Under the pieces are notes generated by a model. That model did no database searches, had not been told where the DNA came from, and was given only the letters and a program-made list of their open reading frames with translations. Below, piece after piece: positions 42,801 through 51,259 of a stretch of 64,000 nt of DNA; within the stretch, counting starts at the first letter, position 1, and each line of letters starts with the position of its first letter. A program made the translations under genes and the position numbers. Origin of the DNA: Erwinia sp. E_sp_B01_1 (GTDB lineage Bacteria > Pseudomonadota > Gammaproteobacteria > Enterobacterales > Enterobacteriaceae); contig NZ_CP142208.1 in assembly GCF_036865545.1 (NCBI RefSeq), positions 4,154,001-4,218,000 on the forward strand, given 5' to 3'.

Positions 42801-43196
42801 GATGCGGGTTATAAACTCGCAGATATCTATGTCATCACCCCCTTTAAAGCTGTGCGTGCTGGACTGGTGACGGCTTTACAGCAACCTGATGCCGTGGACA
42901 AACTCAGTCGCCAGGCAGAAATGTCACGAACCGAGTTGAAAGCATGGCGCAGCAAACATATTGGTACGGTTCATACCTTTCAGGGTAAAGAAAATAACAT
43001 TGTCATTCTTGTGCTGGGATGTGATACCAGCCACCAGGGTGGGGCAGAATGGGCTGCGAGTAAGCCTAACCTGCTTAATGTTGCGCTGACTCGTGCTAAG
43101 AATCATATTTTTGTCATTGGTGATCTGAGGGTATGGGGCGATAAAACCGGATTTGATCAGGTTGCTTCAAGTCTGCCTGAACGCTCGCTTAACTGA
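39879..43196 (+). CDS. Large superfamily 1 (UPF1/DNA2-like) helicase with coiled-coil insert
   Basis: 1105 residues from the ATG at 39879, preceded by AAGGA. Walker A is NGPPGTGKTT (355-364), motif Ia is VVASSNNAAVENI, Walker B/motif II is LLIDEAGQALPQAA with D812-E813, motif III is ALVVGDPLQIEP, and motifs V/VI are GTVHTFQGKENNIVIL and LNVALTRAK. A coiled coil of about 250 residues lies between motifs Ia and II. The N-terminal 300 residues are unassigned. Stand-alone genes of this type are common in defence islands, and here it sits between an hsdM relic and a toxin-antitoxin module. A defence role is suggested only by context. Confidence 0.85.
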   Translation: MDEQQALRILKSWHLIEFFQTYSVDEEEHSIQITASELERCSNSLLPWLNKAQQMRAGMKDGNVRYILHLGLFPKNEIEQLSNQVFGEDKSDQARYEQEQRLDTDGMTCFAKLIVDKDGSPDFKNMSVSTLPWALGHLKRGTAAELSVSAFNSSTTLLQEQLNRLSLLLPAHQGSGKPYLTASLLTELLNILCDWADFSPSSPFALQLDWLQLKAPGPTEESDLPRLTDGVSTQTEDTSVNETALQVIEEDHEISEETLPILNSFFLEDIERAMIAIAQGGGGEALLQYLSVRQNRHDDLYTPKGLQTIVRHLSPHLMPHGRWPSDPRYSMSLMQQFSINTAIQKLDEGGLLSVNGPPGTGKTTMLRDLVAHNVVERAKALASFGKVTETFNTAGYLVSSLTGFEMVVASSNNAAVENISRELPLLKSLAQEFREAEYLRPVANQLSARTNRAGEFLPLDDEEQCWGVIAAIMGKKGNRTKFSDRFFFSSHFEKESAEEAHRPNEFNFLNFWRWRSFSKNTLISFAQAKEKFNNVLAEVEQLQAQLQQLSELTARLTGDSDARIINTLTSRLNEAVSQRQKAQENQETYQKSLRLLDEKISILNDEYQFMQSYKPAWWQRLFMRTAYQIYLQQLQGKNQNLIAERKMRLALHEQITSVDNQLLSAQKKEQLAQFSLSEAQKELQNAEQRHANLKKSFPDVIIPGPEHSIEDADTQRYSFWQNETINRKRSQLFVAAMALHQSWLNEAIKSKSFRDNLFKFRDFLSSPGSANNIQGMWQLLFMIVPVISTTFASLGRMFSHVSEAQLGWLLIDEAGQALPQAAVGALWRAKRALVVGDPLQIEPVFATPPRLTKFLSEAVLADDAEEWTPAKWSVQQIADRANPYGCTLTVMDKPVWVGIPLWVHRRCIEPMFSLANHIAYENRMIHGLSEQAILSKPLEGGLSNCWYTSEGDCSHRQFKNELALDTQRLLHKLSDAGYKLADIYVITPFKAVRAGLVTALQQPDAVDKLSRQAEMSRTELKAWRSKHIGTVHTFQGKENNIVILVLGCDTSHQGGAEWAASKPNLLNVALTRAKNHIFVIGDLRVWGDKTGFDQVASSLPERSLN

Positions 43197-43365
43197 CAGT
43201 CGATATCTCTCCCTGCGGCATTCCTGTTGCGGGGAGAAATACATCTAATAAGTGAGGTGAAAGGAATTAATAAAATACCTTCAATCAATATATTAAAATA
43301 GTGCTCTATGCTTTCATTAAAAGTAATTCAATTACCACATTATATATAACCATATTTTTTACAGA

Positions 43366-43689
43366 TCACACCAGCACCTTCAACCCATGCTTCTGCACCA
43401 CGGTAAGCAGTTTCAGCGCCAATCCGCCTGGGCGCTTTGCGCCACTTTCCCACTTCTGCACCGTTGAAACACTGGTGTTAAGATAGCTGGCAAAAACTGG
43501 CTGACTAACGTTTAGCTCCTCGCGGAGCGCCTTGATCTCAAGAGGTTGAAGATCATCCACGCTGTCGAGGCACGCTTTGTCAAAGTTGCGCATCGTTTCT
43601 TGCGGGATAGCTTCAACGCTGAATAATCCTGAAGCCGCGCTATGGATAGCTTTATATGCAGGACTCTTGAATTTATTTTTTGCGGTCAT
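43366..43689 (-). CDS. HigA-like XRE-family antitoxin
   Basis: 107 residues from the ATG at 43689. The C-terminal half is a Cro/CI HTH (ALREELNVSQPVFASYLNTS then VSTVQKWESGAKRPGGLALKLL). It overlaps the toxin gene by 17 bases and follows it, the toxin-first order of higBA. The first 50 residues are the toxin-binding part. Confidence 0.88.
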   Translation of the reverse strand: MTAKNKFKSPAYKAIHSAASGLFSVEAIPQETMRNFDKACLDSVDDLQPLEIKALREELNVSQPVFASYLNTSVSTVQKWESGAKRPGGLALKLLTVVQKHGLKVLV

Positions 43690-44032
43690 GACAGATCTCC
43701 ACCAATTCTTTACTTTCAATCATTGCATCAATCTTTGCATTACCAAGAACAGCATAATGCTTTGCCAGTGCACGGAATCCAGCCAGTTCTCCTTGATCGA
43801 TATTCGCCATATCCTGCTTCGCATACAAGAACGTGTAAAACCAATGTGCTCCACCTTTAGCCAGGATGATGGCGCGATCGCGATTCAGATTAAGGCGCTT
43901 CTTGTAAACTCCACCGCCGAGATCGTCCGCCTTCCCTTGCATCACTGCCTCAATAGCCAGGCATAATTCACTATCTTTAATAGCGTGAGATTTAGCTGCC
44001 TTGCTGAACCATTTAGTTTTGAACACACGCAT
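43673..44032 (-). CDS. RelE/HigB-like toxin
   Basis: 119 residues from the ATG at 44032. FKTKWFSKAAKSHAIKDSELC, GGGVYKKRLNLNRDRAIILAKGGAHWFYTFLYAK and the end FRALAKHYAVLG match the RelE-like toxins that accompany XRE antitoxins in toxin-first order. Such toxins cut mRNA in the ribosome. The module appears intact. A 12-codon upstream extension has no ribosome site. Confidence 0.82.
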   Translation of the reverse strand: MRVFKTKWFSKAAKSHAIKDSELCLAIEAVMQGKADDLGGGVYKKRLNLNRDRAIILAKGGAHWFYTFLYAKQDMANIDQGELAGFRALAKHYAVLGNAKIDAMIESKELVEICHDRKK

Positions 44033-44319
44033 CAGGTTGACATCCTGTAACCTTAAATGTAGCACCAAGTGCCAGATTACTCTTTTTTATCGTTTATGGA
44101 TAGTCTGTAAACCCGACATAAATTGCTGCATTTACAATCATACAAACTGCCGTAAATGATAGCCATCTATGGATTCAGTTGGAGTATGGCACGAACAACT
44201 TTGATGAAACGCATTCGGTTAGTCATAAGCATTGAAGTGAGGTTTCAGGCTGATGTCTGTAGGCGATTTTAGAGAAATTAGAGGGCTGATGAACTGCTCT
44301 CAGCATGAAACGTCGTCTC

Positions 44320-44670
44320 TTAGTCATATAACCATCTCCCTACTTTCGCTGACTCAATCAACATTTGAAGAGTCAGCGGTTTGGGATCTACTTCAGGAAT
44401 TTTTTGTGACTTTGGACGGAGAAAGTCAGGCAGTATTCCCTTTTCATATGGCCAGTAGGTAAGAAAATTAAAGTGACTGCTATCTACATTAAACCGCTGA
44501 AAATAGTCATTCATGATTTCATCGCCCGTTTCACGTGCCCAGGGATATTTCCCTGTAGACAGGCTTGTTTCAGGGGTTAACACGGGCTTGTTTTTAGCAA
44601 AGAGTGGCTTGGTGTTATAGGTTTTTTCATACCACTCCATCACAGCATTTTCTTCGGTATCAATTACCAT
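44320..44670 (-). CDS. DUF1493 family protein
   Basis: 116 residues. The central LSTGKYPWARETGDEIMNDY and FNFLTYWPYEKG resemble DUF1493 proteins of enterobacteria (acyl-carrier-like small cytoplasmic proteins found in surface and pathogenicity loci). It starts within the last codons of the membrane protein gene upstream (ATGGTAA overlap). Function unknown. Confidence 0.65.
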   Translation of the reverse strand: MVIDTEENAVMEWYEKTYNTKPLFAKNKPVLTPETSLSTGKYPWARETGDEIMNDYFQRFNVDSSHFNFLTYWPYEKGILPDFLRPKSQKIPEVDPKPLTLQMLIESAKVGRWLYD

Positions 44671-45107
44671 ATCTTGTCATCATCTCTTGCAATTCGGTTG
44701 TATGTACAAAGCGTGTTATAGCCAATCCGGGAAACATCGTTCATCACAAAAGCAATACCAAGAATTGGTATCCAGCGGCCAGCAAAAGCACCAAGATTGG
44801 TTACATAGCTGAATTTTAAATGCCGGATGCTTTCATTGGTTAAGGTTGGCCAGCGGTTAACACGAAATTTCAACCGGCGCCTTAGATTCTCACTGAGAAT
44901 CGAGGTTCCCGGCGTTGCGCCTGCTGGCTTACCTCTGGTGCTCTGAGTAGGTTGACCCAAGATAATAAAAGCCAGTGCCACCACATCATCTACACCAAGT
45001 TGCTTTTGAGCCTCTTCCAGAAAGATAAAAAAGAACAATTCTCCAGGAGCAAGATTGGTTAACCCCTTGTAAAAATATGTCTCATTGAGTTCTTCCGTTG
45101 TATCCAT
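44664..45107 (-). CDS. Membrane-associated partner of the DUF1493 protein (STM2759-like)
   Basis: 147 residues. A helical N-terminus (LAPGELFFFIFLEEAQKQLG) is followed by VVALAFIILGQPTQSTRGK, LRRRLKFRVNRWPTLTNESI and a C-terminal hydrophobic segment AGRWIPILGIAFVMNDVSRIGY. DUF1493 genes often follow such a gene in Salmonella and relatives. The pair is low in GC and probably acquired. What the pair does is unknown; recognition as STM2759-like is from memory. Confidence 0.6.
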   Translation of the reverse strand: MDTTEELNETYFYKGLTNLAPGELFFFIFLEEAQKQLGVDDVVALAFIILGQPTQSTRGKPAGATPGTSILSENLRRRLKFRVNRWPTLTNESIRHLKFSYVTNLGAFAGRWIPILGIAFVMNDVSRIGYNTLCTYNRIARDDDKIW

Positions 45108-45370
45108 ACTAACGACTTCTCCCTTGTAAAATTTGGCTTATTTTATAATCCTACTCAATTTGAGTCCATACCATATTTCAAGAGTGGGATATAAAGTCTG
45201 TTCAAGGAGTGTTCTTAGGTTATTAATAATGAAATAACTAATATTGTGATATTTTAATAAACGGAGTGAATGATAGAACGGTATTCAGCTTTCTCTTTGA
45301 ATGAATGTATGGATAGTGAAATTCAGGCAAAAAAAAGCCACCCGTAGGTGACTTAGTTTTTCATACGCTT

Positions 45371-45391
45371 ATGGTGCGAAGGCCGGACTCA
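45371..45391. other. attL candidate of the leuX-integrated element
   Basis: ATGGTGCGAAGGCCGGACTC is a slightly altered copy (one base missing, one changed) of the 3' end of the leuX tRNA gene at 55274-55294, in the same orientation. No tRNA body is present here, so it is an att-type duplication that closes a 9.9-kb element. Confidence 0.65.
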
Positions 45392-45648
45392 AATATCAAT
45401 ACAACTACATGTTTTATTTGTATTTTAATAGAATAAAACCCATATATGCCCCTTTTTGCGCCCCCACTTTAGATTATAGTTATCTGTTGAAAAACATAAG
45501 GTTATTAAATTGATGAAAAACCACTCATTTATTTTTTGAAATCACTCCTTCGGTTCGGTTCCGTGCTGTAGACCCCGACCGGCGCTACTTTTCCTGAATT
45601 TTAGTATTACCCAAGAAAAAAAGATTTTATGGAAAAGTGTTCACTCTC

Positions 45649-45736
45649 TTCACCTTTCATTTTTATTCTTTATTATCATTATGTTAAAGGTGATCAGTTG
45701 TACGTGTACTCTTCACCTTTGTTCACCTAAGGTGAA
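45649..45736. repeat. Cluster of GGTGAA/GGTGAT repeats (possible P4-type replication iterons)
   Basis: TTCACC at 45649, 45712 and 45722, GGTGATCAG at 45689 and GGTGAA at 45731 give five copies in 88 bases, in both orientations. The P4 alpha protein binds iterons with the core GGTGAACA at ori and crr. This cluster lies inside the element that encodes an alpha-like helicase. The consensus is quoted from memory. Confidence 0.45.
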
Positions 45737-46147
45737 TACTATTCTTCGTTCGGCAAAAAAATTCGTTCTAGCCAGTCTGTCGTTTTCAGATGGTTACCTA
45801 TCACACCTTAAGCTCTTAGTTAGGTTTATGGCTCAGCAAATCGAAGTCAGGCCAAAGAGCATTGCAAAACGTCATCACTCCGCACATCGCCTTAAGTTAA
45901 AAGCTGCTAATAGCAATGAGCAGAGGCCCATAGTTGTTCTCACCACTGGCGAAGATTTGCTGAAAAACCTTGTTAACAGCAAGGGAAATTCCAAGCGTTT
46001 TTTGTTCTGTGTACAAAATCAGTGATTACGAATAAAAGTACAAAAATCGCATCAAAGATGGCAAAATGCGTTACGATTGACAAGAATAACGAGTCAACAT
46101 TAGCTTTTTTCGATTCATTTACCCGAATTTTGTCACAGGTGATCTAG

Positions 46148-47302
46148 ATGGACTATCTTTCTGAAGTACTTAAAATCATTGAGGGCGCAACTAAAGCAAA
46201 TGCGTCAATGGCCAGTAATTATGCTGGTTTGTTAGCAGACAAACTTGAACAATCTGGAGAAGTTAAGCAGGCGAAAATGGTTCGTGAGCGACTTTTAAGA
46301 GCGCCACAAGCTTTAGCTGGAGCACAGAAAGCCGGAGGTGGTGTATCGATAAAATCGTTACCGGTAGATATTGATAGTCGGTTAAATACAGTAGACGTAA
46401 GCTATCCAAATCTCGATAAGAACGAACTTTTTATGCCCGCAGGCATTAGCAGTCGTGTTGACGAGTTCATAACAAATGTTCAACGATTTGATGAGTTCTT
46501 TAAAGTTGATGCAGCTCTACCTAGCCGGCTGTTGGTCTATGGAAAGCCAGGGACTGGTAAGACAATGATGTCCAAGTATATTGCGTCTCGATTGAGTTAT
46601 CCTTTGCTCACAGTCCGTTGCGATACATTGATTAGTAGCCTATTAGGTCAAACCAGTAAGAACCTAAGGCAAGTATTTGATTATGTAAATCAGCAGCCTT
46701 GCGTGCTTTTTTTAGATGAATTTGACGCGTTGGCAGGAGCCAGAGGAAATGAGCGCGATATTGGTGAACTTCAACGAGTAGTTATATCGCTTCTGCAAAA
46801 CATAGATGCTGCTTCAGATGATACGGTTGTTATTGCTTCAACAAATCATGAACAACTCCTAGACCCGGCAGTCTGGAGAAGATTTAGTTTTAGGATACCT
46901 ATGCCTCTTCCAGATCAATGTCAAAGAGAATCCATCTGGAAAAACAGACTAAAAAACATGCTTAATGATGGCCTTGATTTATCCGATCTAGCGAGAAAAT
47001 CAGAAGGTATGTCGGGAGCTACAATAGAACAGGTCAGTTTGGATGCTCGTAGAGATGCGGTGATTGAAGGGAATAAAAACATTAATGTTCCTAAACTTTA
47101 TAGGCGTTTATATCTTGCACAGTCTCTCATTGACGGTGTAAGTTTAAGCACTTACGAAGATGAGGTCCGCTGGCTTCGCTCCAAGGATCAAAAAACATTT
47201 TCAATCAGAGTTCTCGCTGGTTTGTATCAGCTTACATCGAGAGTTATCACAAATATTCTGAAGGAGTCAGGACCTTATGAGCAGAAGGGGCACACAGTCT
47301 AA
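46148..47302 (+). CDS. ietA: AAA+ ATPase IetA-like, partner of the subtilase (IetAS defence system)
   Basis: 384 residues. Walker A is GKPGTGKT (132-139), Walker B is VLFLDEFDA (D190-E191), then a sensor I VVIASTNH and an arginine-finger region DPAVWRRFSF. The domain resembles FtsH/spastin-type AAA modules. The N-terminal 100 residues hold a helical region (YAGLLADKLEQSGEVKQAKMVRERLL). It overlaps the subtilase gene by 26 bases. An AAA ATPase coupled to an S8 protease matches IetAS, first linked to plasmid stability/incompatibility in Agrobacterium and later reported as anti-phage. The ATPase probably presents substrates to the protease or holds it inactive. Confidence 0.82.
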   Translation: MDYLSEVLKIIEGATKANASMASNYAGLLADKLEQSGEVKQAKMVRERLLRAPQALAGAQKAGGGVSIKSLPVDIDSRLNTVDVSYPNLDKNELFMPAGISSRVDEFITNVQRFDEFFKVDAALPSRLLVYGKPGTGKTMMSKYIASRLSYPLLTVRCDTLISSLLGQTSKNLRQVFDYVNQQPCVLFLDEFDALAGARGNERDIGELQRVVISLLQNIDAASDDTVVIASTNHEQLLDPAVWRRFSFRIPMPLPDQCQRESIWKNRLKNMLNDGLDLSDLARKSEGMSGATIEQVSLDARRDAVIEGNKNINVPKLYRRLYLAQSLIDGVSLSTYEDEVRWLRSKDQKTFSIRVLAGLYQLTSRVITNILKESGPYEQKGHTV

Positions 47303-49541
47303 TAACGCCAAAGTTTCAAATCCAATACTTAGAATACCTTTTTCAAGGAGTGACTTAGGTTCGTTAGACACGGCAGGTGGTGGAGCTAAGGAGTTAGTTA
47401 AAGTAACCGAAGAATACAGGCAAGGTTTAGCCAGTAACCTAACAAATACGAAAAATTATTTACAGACCAAGCTTTCTGCTTTTCCGGGGAGCTTGGGTAC
47501 TATTGTATTTAAGCTAAGAGAACAAGGCATAGCGAAGTCCCATAGGCCAAACAAAGTCACAAAAGAAGCAGGTTTGCTAAATGCAGGGCATGCAAAAATT
47601 GACGAAATGCTTGTTGCGGCGCATGCGGGAAGCTTTGATGTGCTGGAGTCTGTACTATTAAACCGTAAAATTAAAGAGGTTGTTGCTAACCTTAGCGCAA
47701 TTGAAAGTATTGAACCATGGGATGAAGAACGAAAAATCCCAAGCGGGCGTGAAGCCCTTTTAGAGGCTCCAAATATACTTGTACGACTTTTTCAGTATAC
47801 TGGTGAGAATGCAACATCTGACAATTATGAAAATGTAATCAGTATCATTGAAAGCAATGAAGCTGATTACACTTTAATCAGACAAAGGCGTGGGCCTCCT
47901 TTAGTACGCTTGAAAGATCTTTCCACCGTTCACGACCCTCTATTGGATATTTTGATTGATCATCCAGGGGTAAGATCCTTAGTGCCCGAACCTATTTATA
48001 CTGCCTCTCCTGTTAACGCAAGTCTTGTTCAAGGAGCGGTAGTCCATAATTATCCCGCCCCGACTGATGAATCACCTTTGGTAGCTGTGTTTGATACAGG
48101 AGTCAGTCCAGTTGCTGTGACGGTTAGCCCGTGGATAGCAAGCCGAGATACGTATGTCCTTCCACCAGATACCATGTACGAGCATGGGACGATGGTCTCA
48201 TCTTTAGTGTCGGGTGCTCATTTTTTAAATGACAGTCATTCCTGGATTCCTAATACAGCATCCAGAGTACATGACGTATGTGGTTTAGATGAGGGTGGTT
48301 CATATATATCTGATTTGATTTTAAGATTAACAGATGCAGTTACAAAGAGACCAGATATTAAAATTTGGAATCTTTCATTAGGTGGTGACCCATGCAGTGA
48401 GCATATATTCAGCGATTTTGCAATCGCATTAGACAAACTTAGCGACCAATTTGGAATTTTATTCGTGGTCGCGGCGGGTAACTACGTAGATATGCCAATC
48501 CGTACATGGCCAAATCCAGATTTGCTTGGCGGATCTGATCTTGTTTCTTCTCCTGGTGAGTCTGTTCGAGCATTAACTGTTGGTTCCGTTTCTCATATCG
48601 ATTCTGCCAGCGCCTTGAGTACTTTGGGTACACCTACACCCTATACTCGTCGAGGACCAGGACCTGTTTTCACGCCTAAACCAGACATCATTCATGCTGG
48701 AGGCGGGGTTCATGCTCCTTGGTCTGCGGGAGCTAGTAGTTTAAAAGTTATTGGTCCAGACAATCGTTTATGTGCCAGCTTCGGAACAAGTTTTGCCTCT
48801 CCTATAGTGGCTAGCTTAGCAGCGCATACTTGGCAGAAGATCGCAACACATCCAGACTTCAATGTATCACCATCGCTAGTTAAGGCACTTTTGATACATT
48901 CGGCACAACTTTCATCTCCAGATTACTCAACAACTGAGAGACGATATTTTGGGGCTGGCATTCCGGAGGAAATAGTTGAAACACTGCATGACACGGATGA
49001 CCGATTTACTCTGATTTTCCAGACATTCCTTGTTCCTGGAATGAGATGGAGAAAAGATAATTACCCAGTCCCCGCCTCACTAATTCAGAACGATAAATTT
49101 AAGGGCGAAATTATCATTACTGCCGCTTATGCCCCACCGTTGGATCCGAATGCAGGAAGCGAATACGTTCGCGCTAATGTTGAACTCAGTTTTGGTCTCA
49201 TCGAAAACAATAGCATGAAAGGAAAAGTTCCGATGGAAGGTGAGACAGGACAATCAGGGTTTGAAAGTGCTCAGATTGAACACGGTGGAAAGTGGTCGCC
49301 TGTTAAAGTTCACCGTAAGGCATTTAAGCGTGGAACAGCTTCTGGCACCTGGGCTCTACAAGCAAAAGCGACTCTCAGAGCAAACGAACCGGCTTTAAGT
49401 GAACCTCTCCCAGTAACTATTATTGTTACATTGAAATCTTTAGATGGAGACACACAAGTTTACGCTGATGGTGTAAGGGCTTTAAACGCCAACAACTGGG
49501 CGAATTCACCGCTACCTGTGCGTGTACCAGTGACAGTTTAA
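47277..49541 (+). CDS. ietS: Subtilisin-like serine protease IetS-like
   Basis: 754 residues, no signal peptide, so cytoplasmic. The S8 catalytic triad is visible: D273 (VAVFDTGVS), H303 (YEHGTMVSSLVSG) and S505 (GTSFASPIVA), with the oxyanion Asn in VVAAGNYVD. The N-terminal 250 residues have a helical lead and a ferredoxin-like prodomain-like portion. The C-terminal 200 residues form a beta-rich domain. Coupled to the AAA ATPase upstream. In IetAS the protease is thought to be the killing or restricting component; the trigger is not known to me. Confidence 0.85.
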   Translation: MSRRGTQSNNAKVSNPILRIPFSRSDLGSLDTAGGGAKELVKVTEEYRQGLASNLTNTKNYLQTKLSAFPGSLGTIVFKLREQGIAKSHRPNKVTKEAGLLNAGHAKIDEMLVAAHAGSFDVLESVLLNRKIKEVVANLSAIESIEPWDEERKIPSGREALLEAPNILVRLFQYTGENATSDNYENVISIIESNEADYTLIRQRRGPPLVRLKDLSTVHDPLLDILIDHPGVRSLVPEPIYTASPVNASLVQGAVVHNYPAPTDESPLVAVFDTGVSPVAVTVSPWIASRDTYVLPPDTMYEHGTMVSSLVSGAHFLNDSHSWIPNTASRVHDVCGLDEGGSYISDLILRLTDAVTKRPDIKIWNLSLGGDPCSEHIFSDFAIALDKLSDQFGILFVVAAGNYVDMPIRTWPNPDLLGGSDLVSSPGESVRALTVGSVSHIDSASALSTLGTPTPYTRRGPGPVFTPKPDIIHAGGGVHAPWSAGASSLKVIGPDNRLCASFGTSFASPIVASLAAHTWQKIATHPDFNVSPSLVKALLIHSAQLSSPDYSTTERRYFGAGIPEEIVETLHDTDDRFTLIFQTFLVPGMRWRKDNYPVPASLIQNDKFKGEIIITAAYAPPLDPNAGSEYVRANVELSFGLIENNSMKGKVPMEGETGQSGFESAQIEHGGKWSPVKVHRKAFKRGTASGTWALQAKATLRANEPALSEPLPVTIIVTLKSLDGDTQVYADGVRALNANNWANSPLPVRVPVTV

Positions 49542-49605
49542 TCTTGATTTAAAAAAATACACTTCATGCCATATTCAAGATCAACTTTGATATTTTAACA
49601 AAATG

Positions 49606-49634
49606 AAAAAACCCGCTGTTCCGCGGGTTTTTTA
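49606..49634. terminator. Bidirectional intrinsic terminator between ietS and the alpha-like helicase gene
   Basis: AAAAAACCCGC-TGTTCC-GCGGGTTTTTT is symmetric, with A and T tracts on both sides, and lies between convergent genes. Confidence 0.9.
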
Positions 49635-49688
49635 TATTGCTTATCTTTTGGCGCTGGCTACTAACCTGCTCTCCATTATTAACCTAGC

Positions 49689-51095
49689 TTATGTATCACA
49701 GCGCGGCAGCCAGTCGGCCTCGCAGTCTTCGCTCAGCTCCAGGCTGGTCTGGATGCCGTTCTTCGTTTTGCGCTTCAGCAACTCTATCTCGTATTCCTTC
49801 AGCGTCTGCGGCACCGCCTGCCCGAACGCCGTCAGACTCATGGGATGCTGATGGCCTCTGGCCTCCATAAAGGACAGGTAGGCGTGATACAGGTAGCGGC
49901 GTGGGTTCATGGGCCGGATATTAGCGTTGCCGATAAACAGTCCGGTTGGCGCACTCAGTGGCGTCAGGTAGCCACAGAAGTCGACCAGCGGATCGGCGCT
50001 GCGCTTGATTTCCAGCGCCTCCTCTGACGACTGCTGCGCCTGTAACAGCTCGCGGGCGTCTTCAGGCCTCTGAAAGCGCTGCATCAAGTGGCGCACGATA
50101 ACGGCCAGCTCTCTGGCAATCTTCTCCAGCAGCTGCGGGTCGCGTTCGTTCGCCGGTATCACGTCCGGGAACGGCAGAATAACCCGACGCCGGGAAACGC
50201 CGCCGCTACGGTCACTGAAGCGCATAGGGTTATTGTTCACCGCCAGTATCACCGCCGGGATATGTGTTGAATAAGCGTCGCGGTACTTCGGGTCAATCGC
50301 CACGGCGTCGCCGCCGGTAATCGCCTTGATGCCCGCGCCGTCGCCGCTCCACTTCTCTTGGTCAGGCAGGATAATCAGGGAGTAGCCGACAACCGAAGCG
50401 CGTTCGCGGGACGACTCCAGCGTGTCGATGGTGGCGGCGGTGGTGTTATCTTCTCCGGCCAGCAGGCGGGCAATAGAGGCCATCACGCTTTTCCCGCTTC
50501 CGCCAGGGCCGGTGACCTCAAGGAACAGCTGCCAGTCATAGCGGTTCGCCAGCACCATAAATAACGCCGCGAGGATACGCTCCTGCTTCGCCTCATTGCG
50601 TCCGCCCGCCCGCGTCAGCCACTGCCAGAAGTTAGGGCCGTCGTCCGCCAGATTCTCGCCCGCTTTTGGCGTGGTGTAGTCCACGCTGTTGATGGTTCTG
50701 AGCCAGTTCTCCTTGCGGTGCGGGGCAAAAGTGCTGGTCGCGGTGTCAAACACGCCGTTACGAAAGCCAATCAGCCGACGGGCCGGTGCGCCCATCTGCG
50801 GCACCATCAGCTTGAGCGTGTCCACAATGCCGCCGATACCGGTTGCCGAGAATGGCGCGCGCACCTTCTGGAACAGCGCGGCAATTTCACGACTCAGCAC
50901 GCGGTAAGGCAGCACCTGCCACGCGCCGCCCTCATAGCGGCACAGGTCTTCACCCACCACCGGCACGGCCAGCGCGTTGAGGTAGTGCTCTGCCAGCAGT
51001 TCGGCCTTCTGGCTGGTGCTCATGGCCTTCAGGTCGGCCTCGCTAACCGACTCAAACGGGCTGAGCGCTTTCGGCTGGGTGAAGGTGGTCAGCAT
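49689..51095 (-). CDS. P4 alpha-like replication protein, helicase part only
   Basis: 468 residues. The SF3 helicase Walker A is TGPGGSGKS (195-203), with sensor-like VILAVNNNPMRFSDRSGGVSRR and a winged-helix C-terminus. P4 alpha is about 777 residues and has an N-terminal primase; here the first 300 residues are missing and the ATG has no clear ribosome site. The break coincides with the 3' stub of a late gene on the other strand at 51107-51259, so a deletion probably joined the two. GC content is high compared with the defence cargo. Probably not functional as a replicase. Confidence 0.78.
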   Translation of the reverse strand: MLTTFTQPKALSPFESVSEADLKAMSTSQKAELLAEHYLNALAVPVVGEDLCRYEGGAWQVLPYRVLSREIAALFQKVRAPFSATGIGGIVDTLKLMVPQMGAPARRLIGFRNGVFDTATSTFAPHRKENWLRTINSVDYTTPKAGENLADDGPNFWQWLTRAGGRNEAKQERILAALFMVLANRYDWQLFLEVTGPGGSGKSVMASIARLLAGEDNTTAATIDTLESSRERASVVGYSLIILPDQEKWSGDGAGIKAITGGDAVAIDPKYRDAYSTHIPAVILAVNNNPMRFSDRSGGVSRRRVILPFPDVIPANERDPQLLEKIARELAVIVRHLMQRFQRPEDARELLQAQQSSEEALEIKRSADPLVDFCGYLTPLSAPTGLFIGNANIRPMNPRRYLYHAYLSFMEARGHQHPMSLTAFGQAVPQTLKEYEIELLKRKTKNGIQTSLELSEDCEADWLPRCDT

Positions 51096-51106
51096 TGCCT
51101 GAGTAG

Positions 51107-51259
51107 TTATTTCTCCTTCTGCCTGAGGGACGTCGTTCCAGTCGCCTGGAGCTGACAGGCGTGGATATGAAGCTGTATCAGAGTCCTGCAGCGAGGCAAA
51201 GACTGGCTGTAACGCTGAAGGAAAAACGCGAACGCCTGAAAGAGGGTAATGCTAAATGA
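51107..51259 (+). pseudogene. 3' stub of a phage late gene preceding the Ogr/Delta gene
   Basis: The plus strand is open from a TAG at 51104-51106 and reads R-R-S-S-R-L-E-L-T-G-V-D-M-K, ending K-E-K-R-E-R-L-K-E-G-N-A-K at a TGA that overlaps the ogr-like ATG. It has lost its 5' end at the same point where the alpha-like gene lost its own. The parent gene was not identified. Confidence 0.5.

Larger units (their letters stand above)
45108..46147. other. One-kilobase gap holding the left end of the P4-like element
   Basis: Contains the attL candidate (45371-45391), a cluster of GGTGAA-type repeats (45649-45736) and a weak ORF (45828-46025, 65 residues starting MAQQIEVRPKSIAKRHH) that I do not trust as a gene. 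The ietA promoter must lie near its right end. Confidence 0.5.

Noticed and set aside
45361..45400. Second tRNA-Leu gene
   Set aside because: Only the last 20 bases of the tRNA are present, altered, with no cloverleaf; read as an att duplication.
45681..46025. 114-codon plus-strand ORF before ietA
   Set aside because: It runs through the iteron-like repeats, has no ribosome site at its start and no family resemblance; a 65-codon inner part starting at 45828 remains possible.
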